A stretch of DNA of 64,000 nt from Acetobacter malorum (GTDB lineage Bacteria; Pseudomonadota; Alphaproteobacteria; Acetobacterales; Acetobacteraceae): assembly GCF_002153605.1 (NCBI RefSeq), contig NZ_JOPG01000022.1, positions 1 to 64,000 on the forward strand, in the 5' to 3' direction. A program made the translations under genes and the position numbers. Positions 53,429-62,615 of the stretch are shown piece after piece (the first letter of the stretch is position 1; every line of letters begins with the position of its first letter). The notes under the pieces were generated by a model that saw only the letters and a list, made by a program, of their open reading frames with translations, was not told the origin of the DNA and did no database searches.

Positions 53429-53887
53429 ATGATTGGACGTGGCCGCGCAGGCGCAAGCATTTTTAGCGGCGCAGTATTGGCAGGCACTCTGGCGTTTGCG
53501 CTCTATGCCCGTGCCACCCAGACAGCACCGGGGCAGGATCGGTATGACCTTTCCGCCCGCTTTGTCTCCGCCAATGGCCTGAACCGTGGTGCGGATGTGA
53601 ATCTTGCCGGTGTAAATGTCGGCCGTGTTTCTTCCATCACGCTGGATCCGGTCTCTCAGATGGCCATTGTCCGCTTCCGGCTGAATTCGGAGCTGAAACT
53701 GCCGGAAGACAGCACGCTGACAATCGGCAGCAGTACGCTTTCATCCGATAATGCCCTGATTATCGAACCGGGCAAATCTCACACCCCGGTCACACCCGGC
53801 AGCCTGATGACCCACACGATTGAACCGTCCAGCCTGGAGCAGCAGGTCAGCAATTATATCTTTGGAGGCGGAAATCTGGCCCAGTAA
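53429..53887 (+). CDS. mlaD: MlaD-like MCE-domain lipid transport protein
   Basis: 152 residues: one N-terminal membrane anchor (GASIFSGAVLAGTLAFALYA) and a single MCE domain, YDLSARFVSANGLNRGADVNLAGVNVGRVSSITLD...LTIGSSTLSSDNALIIEPG. MlaD hexamers move phospholipids between membranes. No mlaE, mlaF, mlaC or mlaB lies next to it in the window, so its ABC partners must be elsewhere. ATG with GGAGAG upstream. Confidence 0.9.
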   Translation: MIGRGRAGASIFSGAVLAGTLAFALYARATQTAPGQDRYDLSARFVSANGLNRGADVNLAGVNVGRVSSITLDPVSQMAIVRFRLNSELKLPEDSTLTIGSSTLSSDNALIIEPGKSHTPVTPGSLMTHTIEPSSLEQQVSNYIFGGGNLAQ

Positions 53888-53975
53888 GAGCGGTCTGCAC
53901 ATTTTTTGTAACAAATTCAGACTTCAGTCTTGACGGCCTCCCCCTCACGATAGTAGATCACCTCCACCGAACGAT

Positions 53976-54050
53976 GGCGGCGTAGCTCAGCGGTAGAGCA
54001 GGGGAATCATAATCCCTTGGTCGGCGGTTCAAATCCGTCCGCCGCTACCA
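53976..54050 (+). tRNA. tRNA-Met (CAT), elongator type
   Basis: 75 bases including the encoded CCA. Acceptor GGCGGCG pairs with CGCCGCT (one G-T end pair); D arm GCTC/GAGC; anticodon stem GGGGA/TCCCT with loop ATCATAA, anticodon CAT; T arm GGCGG-TTCAAAT-CCGTC. The initiator hallmarks (three G-C pairs next to the loop, 1-72 mismatch) are absent, and it matches the alphaproteobacterial elongator pattern. tRNA-Ile2 with a modified C cannot be fully excluded. Confidence 0.93.
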
Positions 54051-54055
54051 TCTTT

Positions 54056-54290
54056 CCTTAAAAATCAGGCGCTTAGTCGCAGTAAGTTTTAAACTTACCG
54101 GCGGCATGTCAGGCTGATTTTAAAGGGTTCGGTCTTTTCCCGTTTTAAAAATCGCTAAGCGGGCAACATTGCACGTTGCACACAGCTGCCGCGGCAATGC
54201 TGTTCCCATGCTGCAAACTACAGCATGGAACGCGGCATACCCTGCCCTTCAGCCCATCATCAAAGTCTGGGCTGAAGCACATGGTCTTTT
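54056..54290 (+). ncRNA. Hairpin-rich region after tRNA-Met (candidate structured RNA or palindromic element)
   Basis: A 71-base element has 13-base outer arms (54056-54068 and 54114-54126, 12 of 13 pairing) and an inner perfect palindrome GTAAGTTT-T-AAACTTAC (54082-54098). CGCTTAG (54070) also matches CTAAGCG (54155). Further hairpins are CCATGCTG/CAGCATGG (54206-54228) and CTTCAGCCC/GGGCTGAAG (54247-54277), the last followed after eight bases by TTTTTTT on the plus strand. No reading frame here is credible. It may be processed tRNA trailer, a small RNA with its terminator, or a palindromic repeat. Confidence 0.4.
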
Positions 54291-54294
54291 TTTC

Positions 54295-54735
54295 TCAGTG
54301 CTCAGAAAATTCCGGCTGAGGCTCGGCTTCGCCGTGCGGCTGAGGTGCATCCTCAGCGTCCTGACGGTTCTCATTATTTTCGTCGCCAGCGTTCATCTGT
54401 GGCCGGCTGGACTGACGTGCGGCCTGACGTTCTGCACGCTCCTGCTGGCTTTGCTGAGCGGCCTGCGCCATGGCGTTCATGATGCGGAAATAATGCTCGG
54501 CATGCTGAAAATAGGCTTCAGCGGCAACACGGTCACCCGCGCCTGTCGCATCCCGACCATGCTGGAGATATTTTTCAAAAAGCTGCTGGGCTGTCCCACG
54601 CACACGGACATCCGGTCCATGGCTATCAAAAACATGATTCCGGTTCATCGGGATCTGACCATTCAGATGCCGGGAAGTACCACCACTCCCACCGCTGGAG
54701 CGATGATTTCTGGTTCGCATCCGTTTTACATTCAT
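54295..54735 (-). CDS. DUF4167 protein
   Basis: 146 residues of DUF4167, an alphaproteobacterial family usually encoded next to prmC and prfA. Conserved block NRNHVFDSHGPDVRVRGTAQQLFEKYLQHGRDATGAGDRVAAEAYFQHAEHYFRIMNAM, flanked by a basic N-terminus and an acidic, Gln-rich C-terminal tail. The basic N-terminus suggests RNA or ribosome contact, which is inference only. Start ATG at 54735; a second ATG follows five codons later. Confidence 0.88.
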   Translation of the reverse strand: MNVKRMRTRNHRSSGGSGGTSRHLNGQIPMNRNHVFDSHGPDVRVRGTAQQLFEKYLQHGRDATGAGDRVAAEAYFQHAEHYFRIMNAMAQAAQQSQQERAERQAARQSSRPQMNAGDENNENRQDAEDAPQPHGEAEPQPEFSEH

Positions 54736-54988
54736 GAGCTATCGCAGCACTTTCCTGTTCATGGCGTTCTGCATGAAGAAACAGTCCAAGACTATTGTGT
54801 TAAGACGCGTTTCCTGACTGAAGGCCGAATTGTCTTTCGGAACGGGCTTAGTCCAGCGCAGAAAAAACCGCTGCTGAGTGAAAAAGCCCCATGGCTTGTC
54901 CGGGTAGCGGCTAAAAGAAGACCATCGCTACCAAAAGGATAAGCTTTCGACATATTATCAATCAGCAGCCATAAAGCCAACCTGTTTT

Positions 54989-55876
54989 TTATGCGCCTGT
55001 TTCACGACAGACCCGCAAAACTGCGGCTCTTGGCACATCTCCAAAGTCGGAACGGATTTCCAGAACTTCAAGACCAGTCTCAGCCGCCACAGCGCGCAGA
55101 TCATCCCCCTGCCCGATCCCAATTTCAAAGATCGCCACACCATCCTGCGTCAGCACATGGGGCATGCGGGCACACAGCACCCGATAGGCTTCCATCCCAT
55201 CATCCCCGCCATCCAGCGCGGCGAGAGGCTCATGCAGCCGCACTTCCGGCATCAGCCCGGCCAGATCGGCTGTGGGGATGTAGGGCGGATTGCTCAGCAC
55301 AACGTCAAAGCGCTTGCCCTGCAAGGCGTTGTCCCACACCCCGGCCATGAAGAGCGCCCGCTCCGCCAGCCCGCAACGCCGGGCATTCTCCTGCGCCAGC
55401 ACGGCAGCCTCCGGGTTGATATCCACCCCAATCCCCCAGGAGTGCGGATATTCCGCCAGAGCGGCCAGCAACAGGCAACCCGTGCCCGTCCCCAGATCCA
55501 GCATGGTTTTGGGGCTTTGCGTTTCCGGGCAATAATCAAGCAGGCAGGACAGAAGAGTTTCACTATCGCCACGAGGCACCAGAGTGGCGGGCGAAACCGC
55601 CAGATCCAGCGTCCAGAAGCCCTGGCTGCCGGTAATAAAAGCCATAGGCTCCCGCGCGGCTCGCCGTGCCAGATAGGCCAGAAAAGGCTGTTCTGGCACC
55701 AGATCACGCGGGGAGCGAGAGAGCATCTGTTCCGGCGTTAGTCCCAGAGCGTAAGTCAGCAACAGACGCGCTTCCCGTCGTGGCGACTCAATCCCGGCGT
55801 CAGCCAGATCCCGGGCGCCCAGAGCGAGCAGTTGCTCCAGAGTCTGGCCGGTCTGGTTGTTTTCTGCTCTAGTCAC
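54989..55876 (-). CDS. prmC: Peptide chain release factor N5-glutamine methyltransferase
   Basis: Methylates the GGQ glutamine of release factors. 295 residues: LDLGTGTGCLLLAAL (SAM motif I) and LSNPPYIP (NPPY catalytic motif), with the N-terminal helical RF-binding domain. GTG start with AGGAAAG upstream. In many alphaproteobacteria it follows prfA directly; here a gene on the other strand lies between them. Confidence 0.95.
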   Translation of the reverse strand: MTRAENNQTGQTLEQLLALGARDLADAGIESPRREARLLLTYALGLTPEQMLSRSPRDLVPEQPFLAYLARRAAREPMAFITGSQGFWTLDLAVSPATLVPRGDSETLLSCLLDYCPETQSPKTMLDLGTGTGCLLLAALAEYPHSWGIGVDINPEAAVLAQENARRCGLAERALFMAGVWDNALQGKRFDVVLSNPPYIPTADLAGLMPEVRLHEPLAALDGGDDGMEAYRVLCARMPHVLTQDGVAIFEIGIGQGDDLRAVAAETGLEVLEIRSDFGDVPRAAVLRVCRETGA

Positions 55877-55908
55877 AAGATTACTTTCCTGTCAGCGGTT
55901 CGGGTTTC

Positions 55909-56385
55909 ATGACGCGTTTTTTCAGCATCTCCCCCATCTCCCGCACGGCCTTAGCGGTTTGTGCTGCTCTTGTCACAGCACCGCTTGCCGCAGCGCCCGC
56001 ACTGGCGGGCGAATTTACCGTGACGGACGGCAAAGCGAGCGCTGAAATCTCGGAAGTCTCCCGCATTTATATTGATGGCACACTCGCAGCCACTATCCGG
56101 CTCAATGATCAGACCCCGGAAAAAACTATTCGGGTCACCACACCAGCTGGCCGCCTTGAGCACACCTATACGCTCTGCGGGGAGATTACGATCCGCACCC
56201 CGGAAGGCCGGGTAGAGACGCACGAAGTCAACAGTGATGGCACCCTGCACAACCCTGACCACCATCATTTTTACGCTTTAGGGTCAGATAACTTTACCGA
56301 GTTTTTCCTGCAAGACCCGGATGATCTGGACGCAGCGGAACATCACCCCGGCCAGTCTAACGTCTGCGCAACCCCGGTCAGCTAA
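55909..56385 (+). CDS. Secreted protein of unknown function
   Basis: 158 residues with a clear Sec signal peptide (TRFFSISPISRTALAV..., cleavage near ALA-GE) and a mature part of beta-rich repeats such as SRIYIDGTLAATIRLND and ITIRTPEGRVETHEV, ending in a His/Asp-rich stretch (NPDHHHFYALG). Two Cys residues could form a disulfide. No family recognised. It is the only plus-strand gene between minus-strand prmC and prfA, 32 bases from the prmC start and 16 from the prfA stop. Confidence 0.75.
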   Translation: MTRFFSISPISRTALAVCAALVTAPLAAAPALAGEFTVTDGKASAEISEVSRIYIDGTLAATIRLNDQTPEKTIRVTTPAGRLEHTYTLCGEITIRTPEGRVETHEVNSDGTLHNPDHHHFYALGSDNFTEFFLQDPDDLDAAEHHPGQSNVCATPVS

Positions 56386-56401
56386 AAGACCGGGAAGCTT
56401 C

Positions 56402-57460
56402 TTACAGCCCTTCGGCGGCCAGCAGAGCCGCCTGCTCTTCCTGCGTCAGAGCATCCACAAAGTCATCAATCTCGCCCAGCATGATGCGGTCAATCTTGTA
56501 GAGGGTAAGATTGACACGATGGTCCGTCACACGCCCCTGCGGGAAATTGTAGGTGCGAATACGCTCGGAGCGATCCCCCGTACCCACCTGAGAGCGCCTG
56601 TCTGCCGCACGGGATTCATGCGCCTGCGCACGCTCCCGCTCGTACAGACGCGCCCGCAGGATCTTCATAGCCTTGGCCTTGTTCTTGTGCTGGCTTTTTT
56701 CTTCCTGCATGGCCACCACAATGCCGCTTGGCATATGGGTAATGCGCACCGCACTTTCCGTTTTGTTCACATGCTGTCCACCGGCCCCGGAGGCGCGGTA
56801 GACATCAATGCGCAAATCGGTTTCATCAATGGTCACATCCACCTCTTCCGCTTCTGGCAATACAGCCACGGTCACGGTTGAAGTATGGATACGGCCCTGA
56901 CTTTCCGTCGCAGGCACCCGCTGCACCCGATGCACACCGGATTCATATTTCAGGCGGGCAAACACGCCTTTGCCGGTAATTTCAGCAATCCCGCAGCGCA
57001 GGCCACCAAGTTCGCTTTCATCATAATCCATGACAGAAAAGCGCCAGCCCCGGAGATCCGCATAGCGGCGATAAAGATCGAAGAGTTCTGAGGCAAACAG
57101 CGCTGCCTCATCCCCACCCGCCGCGGGACGGACTTCCAGAATGGCGCTACGTTCATCTGCTGCATCACGCGGCAACATGGCCAGACGGACATCCTGCCGC
57201 AGTTGCGGGAGAGTTTCATGCAGTTCGGACAGCTCGGCTTCGGCCAGCTCCTTCATTTCAGGATCAGCCAGCAGTGCTTCCGCCTGACGGGCTTCCTGCT
57301 CCGCCGCCCGCAAGGCGTTAATGCGGGAGACGACGGGTTCTATTTCCCCGTATTCCCGCGAGGCCTGCGTAAAGGCCTCACCACTCACACCGCTTGCCAG
57401 CAGGGCTTCCAGCTCCAGCGCCCGGCCAACAATTCTGTCCAGCCGTTCGTCCAAAGTCAT
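56402..57460 (-). CDS. prfA: Peptide chain release factor 1
   Basis: Reads UAA/UAG and triggers peptide release. 352 residues with the catalytic GGQ in [20 protein letters not shown] (about residue 235), and the PxT-type codon recognition motif region [19 protein letters not shown] as expected for RF1. The ATG overlaps the hisS stop by four bases. Confidence 0.97.
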   Translation of the reverse strand: MTLDERLDRIVGRALELEALLASGVSGEAFTQASREYGEIEPVVSRINALRAAEQEARQAEALLADPEMKELAEAELSELHETLPQLRQDVRLAMLPRDAADERSAILEVRPAAGGDEAALFASELFDLYRRYADLRGWRFSVMDYDESELGGLRCGIAEITGKGVFARLKYESGVHRVQRVPATESQGRIHTSTVTVAVLPEAEEVDVTIDETDLRIDVYRASGAGGQHVNKTESAVRITHMPSGIVVAMQEEKSQHKNKAKAMKILRARLYERERAQAHESRAADRRSQVGTGDRSERIRTYNFPQGRVTDHRVNLTLYKIDRIMLGEIDDFVDALTQEEQAALLAAEGL

Positions 57461-58728
57461 TGCGCGGCAGACTCACCTGCTTTGGTAAACACACTGGCCG
57501 CGTTGGAAAACAGCGTGTCGCGCGAGACTTCTGCTTCTTCGCCCGTTTCCATGTTTTTCACACGGAAGCTGCCCCGTGCCAGTTCGTCATCGCCCAGGAA
57601 CAGCACGTGGCTGGCGTTCTGCTTGCCTGCCCGCTCCATCCGCTTGCGCAGGGAGCCACGGTAGCCGATTTCCACCCGCACACCTTGCTGACGCAGCGTT
57701 TGCAGAATGTTCAGCACAGCTCCTTCATCCGGCGATCCAACCGGCACGATCACCACAGAACGCGGCGCGACAGGCGCTTCTTCAAGCAGCATGGCGAGCC
57801 TTTCTACCCCGGCAGCCCAGCCGATAGACGGCACTTCCGGGCCGCCCATCTGCTGCACAAGCCCGTCATACCGACCACCAGCCAGCACTGTGCCCTGAGA
57901 GCCAAGGCGACGCGTGACGAACTCAAACGTCGTATGGTTGTAGTAATCCAGCCCGCGAACGATGCTCGGATTGACCTTGTAGGCAATGCCGAACCCGTCC
58001 AGCGTGCGCCGCAGGCCATCCCAGAACGCACGCGCTTCCGGCGTCAGGAACTCCTCCATCATCGGCGCTTCAGCCACCAGAACACGATCTCCGGCGTCTT
58101 TGCTGTCCAGAATCCGCAGCGGGTTCTTTTCCAGACGGTTCAGACTATCTTCAGACAGCTTGTCTTTATGGCCGGAAAAATACGCCACCAACGCTGCCCG
58201 CCAGGCATCACGGCTGGCTGTATCACCCAGCGTGTTGAGCTCCAGCGTCACATCATCTGCAACGCCAAGTGCCGTCAGGAGCTGGTGCGCCAGAGCAATG
58301 GCTTCCGCATCGGCCAGCGGCTCCGCAGCGCCAAGCAACTCAGCCCCAATCTGATGGAACTGGCGGTACCGGCCTTTTTGCGGGCGCTCATACCGGAACA
58401 TCGGCCCGGCATAGAAAACCTTCTGCGGCAGAGACTGGGTCAGGCCATTGGTCACCAGTGCACGGCAAATCGCCGCGGTGCCTTCCGGACGCAGGGTCAG
58501 GCTTTCGCCGTCGCGGTCATTAAAGGAATACATTTCCTTGGAGACGACGTCCGACGTATCACCCAGCGAGCGGGAAAACACGCGGGTTTCTTCAAAGATC
58601 GGGGTCGCCCATTCATCAAACCCGTAAAGGCCAGCAATATGGCGGGCGACAGACACCACATGGGCGTGTCGGCGCTGCTGCTCCCCAATAAGGTCGTGCG
58701 TTCCTCTAACGGGCTGAATGCTGCTCAC
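57457..58728 (-). CDS. hisS: Histidyl-tRNA synthetase
   Basis: Class II synthetase, 423 residues: VRGTHDL motif at the N-terminus, motif 2 [22 protein letters not shown], and the histidine-specific motifs [13 protein letters not shown] and [11 protein letters not shown] at 58728 has GGGAG six bases upstream and begins at the conserved [15 protein letters not shown] at 58746 is an alternative. Confidence 0.96.
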   Translation of the reverse strand: MSSIQPVRGTHDLIGEQQRRHAHVVSVARHIAGLYGFDEWATPIFEETRVFSRSLGDTSDVVSKEMYSFNDRDGESLTLRPEGTAAICRALVTNGLTQSLPQKVFYAGPMFRYERPQKGRYRQFHQIGAELLGAAEPLADAEAIALAHQLLTALGVADDVTLELNTLGDTASRDAWRAALVAYFSGHKDKLSEDSLNRLEKNPLRILDSKDAGDRVLVAEAPMMEEFLTPEARAFWDGLRRTLDGFGIAYKVNPSIVRGLDYYNHTTFEFVTRRLGSQGTVLAGGRYDGLVQQMGGPEVPSIGWAAGVERLAMLLEEAPVAPRSVVIVPVGSPDEGAVLNILQTLRQQGVRVEIGYRGSLRKRMERAGKQNASHVLFLGDDELARGSFRVKNMETGEEAEVSRDTLFSNAASVFTKAGESAAQ

Positions 58729-58794
58729 GAATGACTCCCGACCTGACATCCGCACGGTTCAGGGCCGCCGGATATCGTGTCCTGATCTGTAATA

Positions 58795-58845
58795 AAAAAG
58801 AAAAATCCCTCTGGTGCGCGGCAGGCCGAAAGCCCGCCCACGCAC
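58795..58845 (-). terminator. Terminator between ispG and hisS
   Basis: On the minus strand GTGCG..GGCGGGC pairs with GCCTGCC..CGCAC (58814-58845), followed by a T-rich stretch (58806-58795). It may partly insulate hisS from ispG. Confidence 0.6.
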
Positions 58846-58857
58846 TTTTTGGAGACC

Positions 58858-60018
58858 TTATTTGGCGGAAGACATTTCCGGCAGCTCCGGCACGACGCCT
58901 TCAGCTTTTTCCTTGGCTTCTTCTGCCTGAATGGCCGCCACGCGGGCTTCCACCAGTTCCACAACATGCTCAATCATGTCGCCACCCGGCACGGTGTGGT
59001 CCTGCTTACCTGCGGAATAGACCATGTGGCGGCCAGAACCACCGCCGGTCACACCGAGGTCGGTCATCAGCGCCTCACCTGGTCCATTCACCACGCAGCC
59101 AATGATGGAGAGGGTCAGCGGGGTTTTGATATGGGCCAGACGATCTTCCAGCGTCTGCACCGTCTCAACCACGTTGAAGCCCTGACGTGCACAGGACGGG
59201 CAGGAAATGATCTTCACGCCACGATGACGCAGGCCGAGGGATTTCAGGATATCCCAGCCTACCAGCACTTCTTCTTCGGGTGCTGCGGAAAGAGAAACGC
59301 GCATCGTGTCACCCACACCGGCCCACAGCAGATTGCCCAGACCAATGGAGGATTTCACGGTGCCTGCACGCTTGCTGCCTGCTTCCGTAATACCGATATG
59401 CAGCGGATAGTCACAGGCATCAGCCAGCTGCTGATAGGCTGCAACAGCCATGAATACGTCAGAAGCCTTCACGCTGATCTTGAATTCACGGAAGTCATGA
59501 TCTTCCAGAATTTTAGCGTGTTCCAGAGCGCTCTCTACCAGCGCTTCGGGGTTCGGCTCACCGTATTTTTCCAGCAGGTGCTTTTCCAGAGACCCGGCGT
59601 TCACACCAATACGGATGGAACAGCCATAGTCTTTGGCAGCCTGCACCACTTCACGCACGCGGTCGGGGCTGCCGATATTGCCGGGGTTGATGCGCAGGCA
59701 GGCAGCGCCAGCTTTTGCGGCTTCAATCGCGCGCTTATAGTGGAAGTGAATATCGGCCACGATGGGCACATTCACTTCCCGCACGATTTCTTCCAGCGCC
59801 TTGGTGCTGTCTTCATCCGGGCAGGACACACGCACAATATCGACGCCAGCCAGTTCTGCACGGCGGATCTGTTCGATCGTAGCCTGTGCGTCGCTGGTCA
59901 GCGTGTTGGTCATGGTCTGGACGGAAATCGGCGCATCCCCACCGACGGCAACTTTGCCGACATGGATTTTCCGTGATTTCCGACGCTCGATATGCTGGTA
60001 AGGCCGGTAGCCACTCAT
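58858..60018 (-). CDS. ispG: 4-hydroxy-3-methylbut-2-en-1-yl diphosphate synthase
   Basis: 4Fe-4S enzyme of the MEP isoprenoid pathway (MEcPP to HMBPP). 386 residues: [40 protein letters not shown], and cluster ligands CPSCARQG (C-x2-C), GCVVNGPGE (third Cys plus Glu). ATG at 60018 follows AAAGGATG. Preceded by a RodZ-like gene after a 130-base gap. Confidence 0.96.
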   Translation of the reverse strand: MSGYRPYQHIERRKSRKIHVGKVAVGGDAPISVQTMTNTLTSDAQATIEQIRRAELAGVDIVRVSCPDEDSTKALEEIVREVNVPIVADIHFHYKRAIEAAKAGAACLRINPGNIGSPDRVREVVQAAKDYGCSIRIGVNAGSLEKHLLEKYGEPNPEALVESALEHAKILEDHDFREFKISVKASDVFMAVAAYQQLADACDYPLHIGITEAGSKRAGTVKSSIGLGNLLWAGVGDTMRVSLSAAPEEEVLVGWDILKSLGLRHRGVKIISCPSCARQGFNVVETVQTLEDRLAHIKTPLTLSIIGCVVNGPGEALMTDLGVTGGGSGRHMVYSAGKQDHTVPGGDMIEHVVELVEARVAAIQAEEAKEKAEGVVPELPEMSSAK

Positions 60019-60148
60019 GTTACATCCTTTTGTCAAGACGACAGTTGTCAGGCAAACCGCGTTCCGTCACGCGCCTGCCCATTACGTTTGATGCCTTCCT
60101 GCCAAAATCAATGCGCGTTGGCTACATGAAAGCACGAAAAACAGTCCT

Positions 60149-61537
60149 TCAGTGCCCGCCTATGCCCTGAAGCTGACGAGCGTTCAGATCATCCGCACTG
60201 GGTTCAGGCTTTTCCACGGGCCGACGCCGGGGGCGGGGTTTAGCGGGCTCCTGCGGCGGCACATCAGCAACAGGCGGAACGCCCTGAGGCTGACCCTCTG
60301 CCCCGGCAGCATGCGTTGCATCCTCTCCGTCCAGCCCGGCTGGCCGCTTATTCTCGGGAACGGCGGGAGGAACCACGGCCCCAGTCTGGGCAGCGGGGCT
60401 TGTGGTCGGGCCAGACCCGGCCGCTACTGACCCTGCCTGGGCGGGGGCCGCCAGAGAGCCATCCTTTACAGCCTCAGGCGTCAGCACCAGCTTTCTGCGG
60501 ACAGATCCGTTTCGGCCCAGAGGCTGGGTGGTCACGCTCCCTGCACTCAGGACAATACCACCGGCATTCCCTACAGTGAGGCTATACGGACCGCCTTCTG
60601 TAGGCACACTCCACTGATCGTCCACCTGCATGATGTGATCGTAAGCGACCTTACCGCTGGCATCTTTCACCTGCACCCAGCTAGGAGCAACGGCCTTCAT
60701 GACAACCTGATTATCCGGCAGAACAGTTTGGGTCGCGGCTCCCGGCTGATCCGGCGCGGACTGGGCACCGGTCGCCACATCGCTGTTTCCAGCGGCAGTC
60801 TCTCCAGTTGCACCCGCTGCGGCCCCGGGTGCCTGTTCACCGCCCTGCGCTGCAGGAAATGCTGGCTTCGAGAAATCCGGGGTTCCGTTTTGATCCAGAG
60901 ACGGCTGATTGCCACCCTGCGCCTGAGAAGCACCGGCACCATTACCCCCAGCGGGATCCTTCTGCTGATCTTCCGGCCTGCGGGAGGGCACTGCACCGGG
61001 CCCCGGTAGAATAGAGGCGACCTGCGGAGACGGCGCGTTATTGGTCTGCGCACCGGGAATAATGGTAGCAACCGGCGGCACATGCTCCGGCAGTGGCGGA
61101 GCATGCCCGATGAAGTGATACCAGCCGATATAACTCGCAAGAATAACTGCAAGCCCAAGAGAGACGCTGACGCCGGGCGGGATCCGCCTGTCAGGCGGCG
61201 GTGCGGGGAATGTCAGGTCCGGCTTGCGCCCCCCGCCTTTCCCTTCCCGCTTGTAGCGCACGACCAGCGCTGAGGCATCAAACCCCAAAGCGGCTCCATA
61301 GGTGCGCAAAAAGCCCAGCGCGTAAGCTTCGGCTGGGAAAACACCAGCCCGCCCGCTTTCCAGCGCTTCCAGATAAGATTCACGGATCCGCAGCCAGGCT
61401 GCGACATCCGGTAAAGACCATCCAAGCTGTTCCCGCCGCGTACGCAACGCCGCCCCCACCCCGAGGCTTTCAACATCAGGCAAAGGGGGAGAGAAAGCAG
61501 GAAGTTCCTGCTCTGGAACAGAACCGGATTCAGCCAT
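60149..61537 (-). CDS. RodZ-like helix-turn-helix membrane protein
   Basis: 462 residues: cytoplasmic HTH of the RodZ type (VGAALRTRREQLGWSLPDVAAWLRIRESYLEALESGR...AYALGFLRTYGAALG), one membrane span (SVSLGLAVILASYIGWYHF), a long Pro/Gln/Ala-rich periplasmic linker, and a DUF4115-like beta domain (SWVQVKDASGKVAYDHIMQ...VPTEGGPYSLTVGNAGGI). RodZ links MreB to the cell-wall elongation machinery. C-terminal tail is Pro/Arg-rich and unusual. ATG at 61537 overlaps the upstream flavoenzyme stop by eight bases. Confidence 0.88.
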   Translation of the reverse strand: MAESGSVPEQELPAFSPPLPDVESLGVGAALRTRREQLGWSLPDVAAWLRIRESYLEALESGRAGVFPAEAYALGFLRTYGAALGFDASALVVRYKREGKGGGRKPDLTFPAPPPDRRIPPGVSVSLGLAVILASYIGWYHFIGHAPPLPEHVPPVATIIPGAQTNNAPSPQVASILPGPGAVPSRRPEDQQKDPAGGNGAGASQAQGGNQPSLDQNGTPDFSKPAFPAAQGGEQAPGAAAGATGETAAGNSDVATGAQSAPDQPGAATQTVLPDNQVVMKAVAPSWVQVKDASGKVAYDHIMQVDDQWSVPTEGGPYSLTVGNAGGIVLSAGSVTTQPLGRNGSVRRKLVLTPEAVKDGSLAAPAQAGSVAAGSGPTTSPAAQTGAVVPPAVPENKRPAGLDGEDATHAAGAEGQPQGVPPVADVPPQEPAKPRPRRRPVEKPEPSADDLNARQLQGIGGH

Positions 61538-62615
61538 TACAATCCATGCGCCGCTGCTGGCGGACGAGCGCCACAACAGCCTGCTCAACAAGGTCAGAGA
61601 TAATTTCAGCCACAGGCTGAACGGCCTTTACCATACCCACGGACTGCCCGGCCATGACAGATCCGTTTTCAACATCACCATCAATCACAGCACGGCGCAA
61701 CGCGCCAGCCCAGAAATGCTCGATATCAAGCTGAGCTTCTTCACGCGTCAGTTCACCGCTCTGGAAGCGGTTAATGACTTCAGCCTGATGCGCAAGGAAA
61801 CGTCGGCTCCCTTCGTTCACCAGTCCACGTACCGGAATAACCGGGAAACGCTCATCCAGCTGAACGGACGTAATGGCGTCGCGCGCATTGGAACGCACAA
61901 AGGCCTTCTTGAATTTTTCATGCGCGATGCTCTCTGCCGCAGCAGCAAACCGCGTACCCAGCTGGCCACCGGATGCACCCAGCTCCAGATAGGACACCAG
62001 CGCATCCCCCCGGCCAAGACCACCAGCAACAAACACCGGAACCTGATCGATATGCGGCAGGATTTCCTGGGCCAGCACCGTCAGAGAAACAGGACCGACA
62101 TGCCCCCCTGCTTCCGCGCCTTCGATCACCAGCGCATCAACGCCCATCTTGATCAGACGTTTGGCCAGAACCAGAGCGGGAGCAAAGGCGACAACCTTCG
62201 CGCCACCATCCTTGGCAGCCTTGATGGCCGCACCCGGAGGAATACCGCCAGCCAGAACGATATGACCGACGCCAGCTTTCAGGCAGACCTCAACCAGTTC
62301 ATCCAGCTGCGGATGCATGGTGATGAGGTTCACACCAAACGGACGATCAGTCAGCGCACGGGTGGCTGCAATTTCTTCCGCCAGCCGTTCCGGCTGCATC
62401 GCCCCACAGGCGATCACGCCGAAACCACCAGCATTGGAGATAGCCGAAACCAGATTCCGCTCACTTACCCAGGACATCGCACCACCAAGAATGGCGTATT
62501 CCGTACCGAGAAACTCCGTGCCGCGCCGACACAGATGATCAAAGCGCGTCCGGGCGCGGGCTTTTTCAGCCTCGGTCGGCGGGGCGGTCAGGTCGAGAGC
62601 AGGCATGTCAGACAT
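61530..62615 (-). CDS. Nitronate monooxygenase-family flavoprotein
   Basis: 361 residues of the FMN TIM-barrel NMO/2-nitropropane dioxygenase family: YAILGGAMSWVSERNLVSAISNAGGFGVIACG, HIVLAGGIPPGAAIKAAKDGGAKVVAFAP, DALVIEGAEAGGHVGPVSL, and VPVFVAGGLGRGDALVSYLELGASGGQLGTRFAA. Physiological role uncertain; some members are enoyl-ACP reductases (FabK type) and NADH:quinone reductases. Sits between lysC and rodZ with eight-base overlaps on both sides. Confidence 0.88.
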   Translation of the reverse strand: MSDMPALDLTAPPTEAEKARARTRFDHLCRRGTEFLGTEYAILGGAMSWVSERNLVSAISNAGGFGVIACGAMQPERLAEEIAATRALTDRPFGVNLITMHPQLDELVEVCLKAGVGHIVLAGGIPPGAAIKAAKDGGAKVVAFAPALVLAKRLIKMGVDALVIEGAEAGGHVGPVSLTVLAQEILPHIDQVPVFVAGGLGRGDALVSYLELGASGGQLGTRFAAAAESIAHEKFKKAFVRSNARDAITSVQLDERFPVIPVRGLVNEGSRRFLAHQAEVINRFQSGELTREEAQLDIEHFWAGALRRAVIDGDVENGSVMAGQSVGMVKAVQPVAEIISDLVEQAVVALVRQQRRMDCNG

